Source: Kaistella jeonii (GTDB taxonomy: Bacteria; Bacteroidota; Bacteroidia; Flavobacteriales; Weeksellaceae). From it: 32,964 nt of DNA. The stretch spans positions 1 to 32,964 of the forward strand of contig NZ_JSYL01000017.1 in the NCBI RefSeq assembly GCF_000812865.1, given 5' to 3'. Each line of letters starts with the position of its first letter. The stretch's first letter is position 1. A program made the position numbers and the translations under genes. Positions 32,793 through 32,964 of the stretch are shown piece after piece. A model generated the notes under the pieces. It was not told the DNA's origin, made no database searches, and saw nothing but the letters and a program-made list of their open reading frames with translations.

Positions 32793-32829
32793 AAGAAGCC
32801 GTCTCAAAATAAATTTGAGACGGTTTTTT
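32793..32829. terminator. Bidirectional terminator, possibly at the end of an insertion sequence
   Basis: CCGTCTCAAA (32799-32808) and TTTGAGACGG (32814-32823) form a perfect 10-bp stem with a 5-base loop, flanked by A-rich and T6 tracts on either side. It lies about 80 bases after the transposase stop. GTCTCAAA sequences are also common at IS ends, so the left arm may belong to a terminal inverted repeat. Confidence 0.75.
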
Positions 32830-32901
32830 ATTTACTTTTTCAAGACGTTAAATTTTGGATTATAATATATTTTTTCACAATAGTCTAAAAAAGTGCTCCT
32901 T

Positions 32902-32964
32902 TTAAGCAGTTTTCTTCCTTAGATTGTGTGCTAAAGCGTGTAATCCGAACTCTAGTTCTGCTTT
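32902..32964 (-). mobile_element. C-terminal end of a transposase (IS1182-like), runs off the right edge
   Basis: The last 20 codons of a minus-strand gene are visible, ending in FGLHALAHNLRKKTA and a stop at 32902-32904. This ending is typical of DDE transposases of the IS1182 group in Bacteroidota (family assignment by memory of the GLHALAHNLRK signature). The rest of the element lies to the right of the window, so intactness cannot be judged. Confidence 0.65.

Overview
The window is chromosomal DNA from a low-GC member of the Bacteroidota, class Flavobacteriia, most likely the Chryseobacterium/Kaistella group (Weeksellaceae). This rests on type A T9SS C-terminal sorting domains on two secreted proteins, Bacteroidota-type -7 promoter boxes (TANNTTTG) ahead of several genes, a short NuoG, and intergenic repeats of a kind I associate with this class. 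The genus is inference from overall resemblance. All genes except one read on the minus strand, so transcription runs right to left.

Right end to left, in transcription order: the last 20 codons of a transposase (IS1182-like) with its terminator; a secreted modular endonuclease I (nuclease, two FN3 domains, a beta-sandwich and a T9SS tag); aroE, a five-repeat DUF349 protein and a small secreted protein of unknown function; ribD with a YigZ/IMPACT protein; then the only plus-strand gene, a YugP-type membrane zinc peptidase with a near-consensus sigma-54 promoter. A tandem GNAT-like protein and a 62-aa membrane protein lead into the respiratory block.

The centre (8646-22960) is a complete 14-subunit complex I operon in the order nuoA-B-C-D-E-F-[outer membrane protein]-G-H-I-J-K-L-M-N. 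It closes with a strong UUCG-tetraloop terminator. NuoG stops after its iron-sulfur domains and lacks the large molybdopterin-like domain. A beta-barrel-type exported protein gene is inserted between nuoF and nuoG. Several spacers in the operon consist of degenerate short repeats, and one carries a hairpin-type intergenic repeat.

The left part (274-7352) is a drug-efflux type operon: TetR regulator, TolC-like outer membrane channel, HlyD-like lipoprotein adaptor, two separate ABC ATPases and two ABC-2 permeases. This is the YbhGFSR layout with the fused YbhF ATPase split in two. A good promoter with adjoining palindromes lies in front of tetR. A single T9SS-exported protein sits between this operon and nuoN. 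The first 90 bases hold the start of another gene, whose start codon lies inside a 12-bp inverted repeat with two nested hairpins.

I found no rRNA, tRNA, CRISPR array or phage genes. No clearly new multi-gene system is evident. The best leads are the outer membrane gene inside nuo, the short NuoG, the complementary loss of motifs in the two ABC ATPases, the structured start-codon region at the left edge, and the intergenic repeat families.
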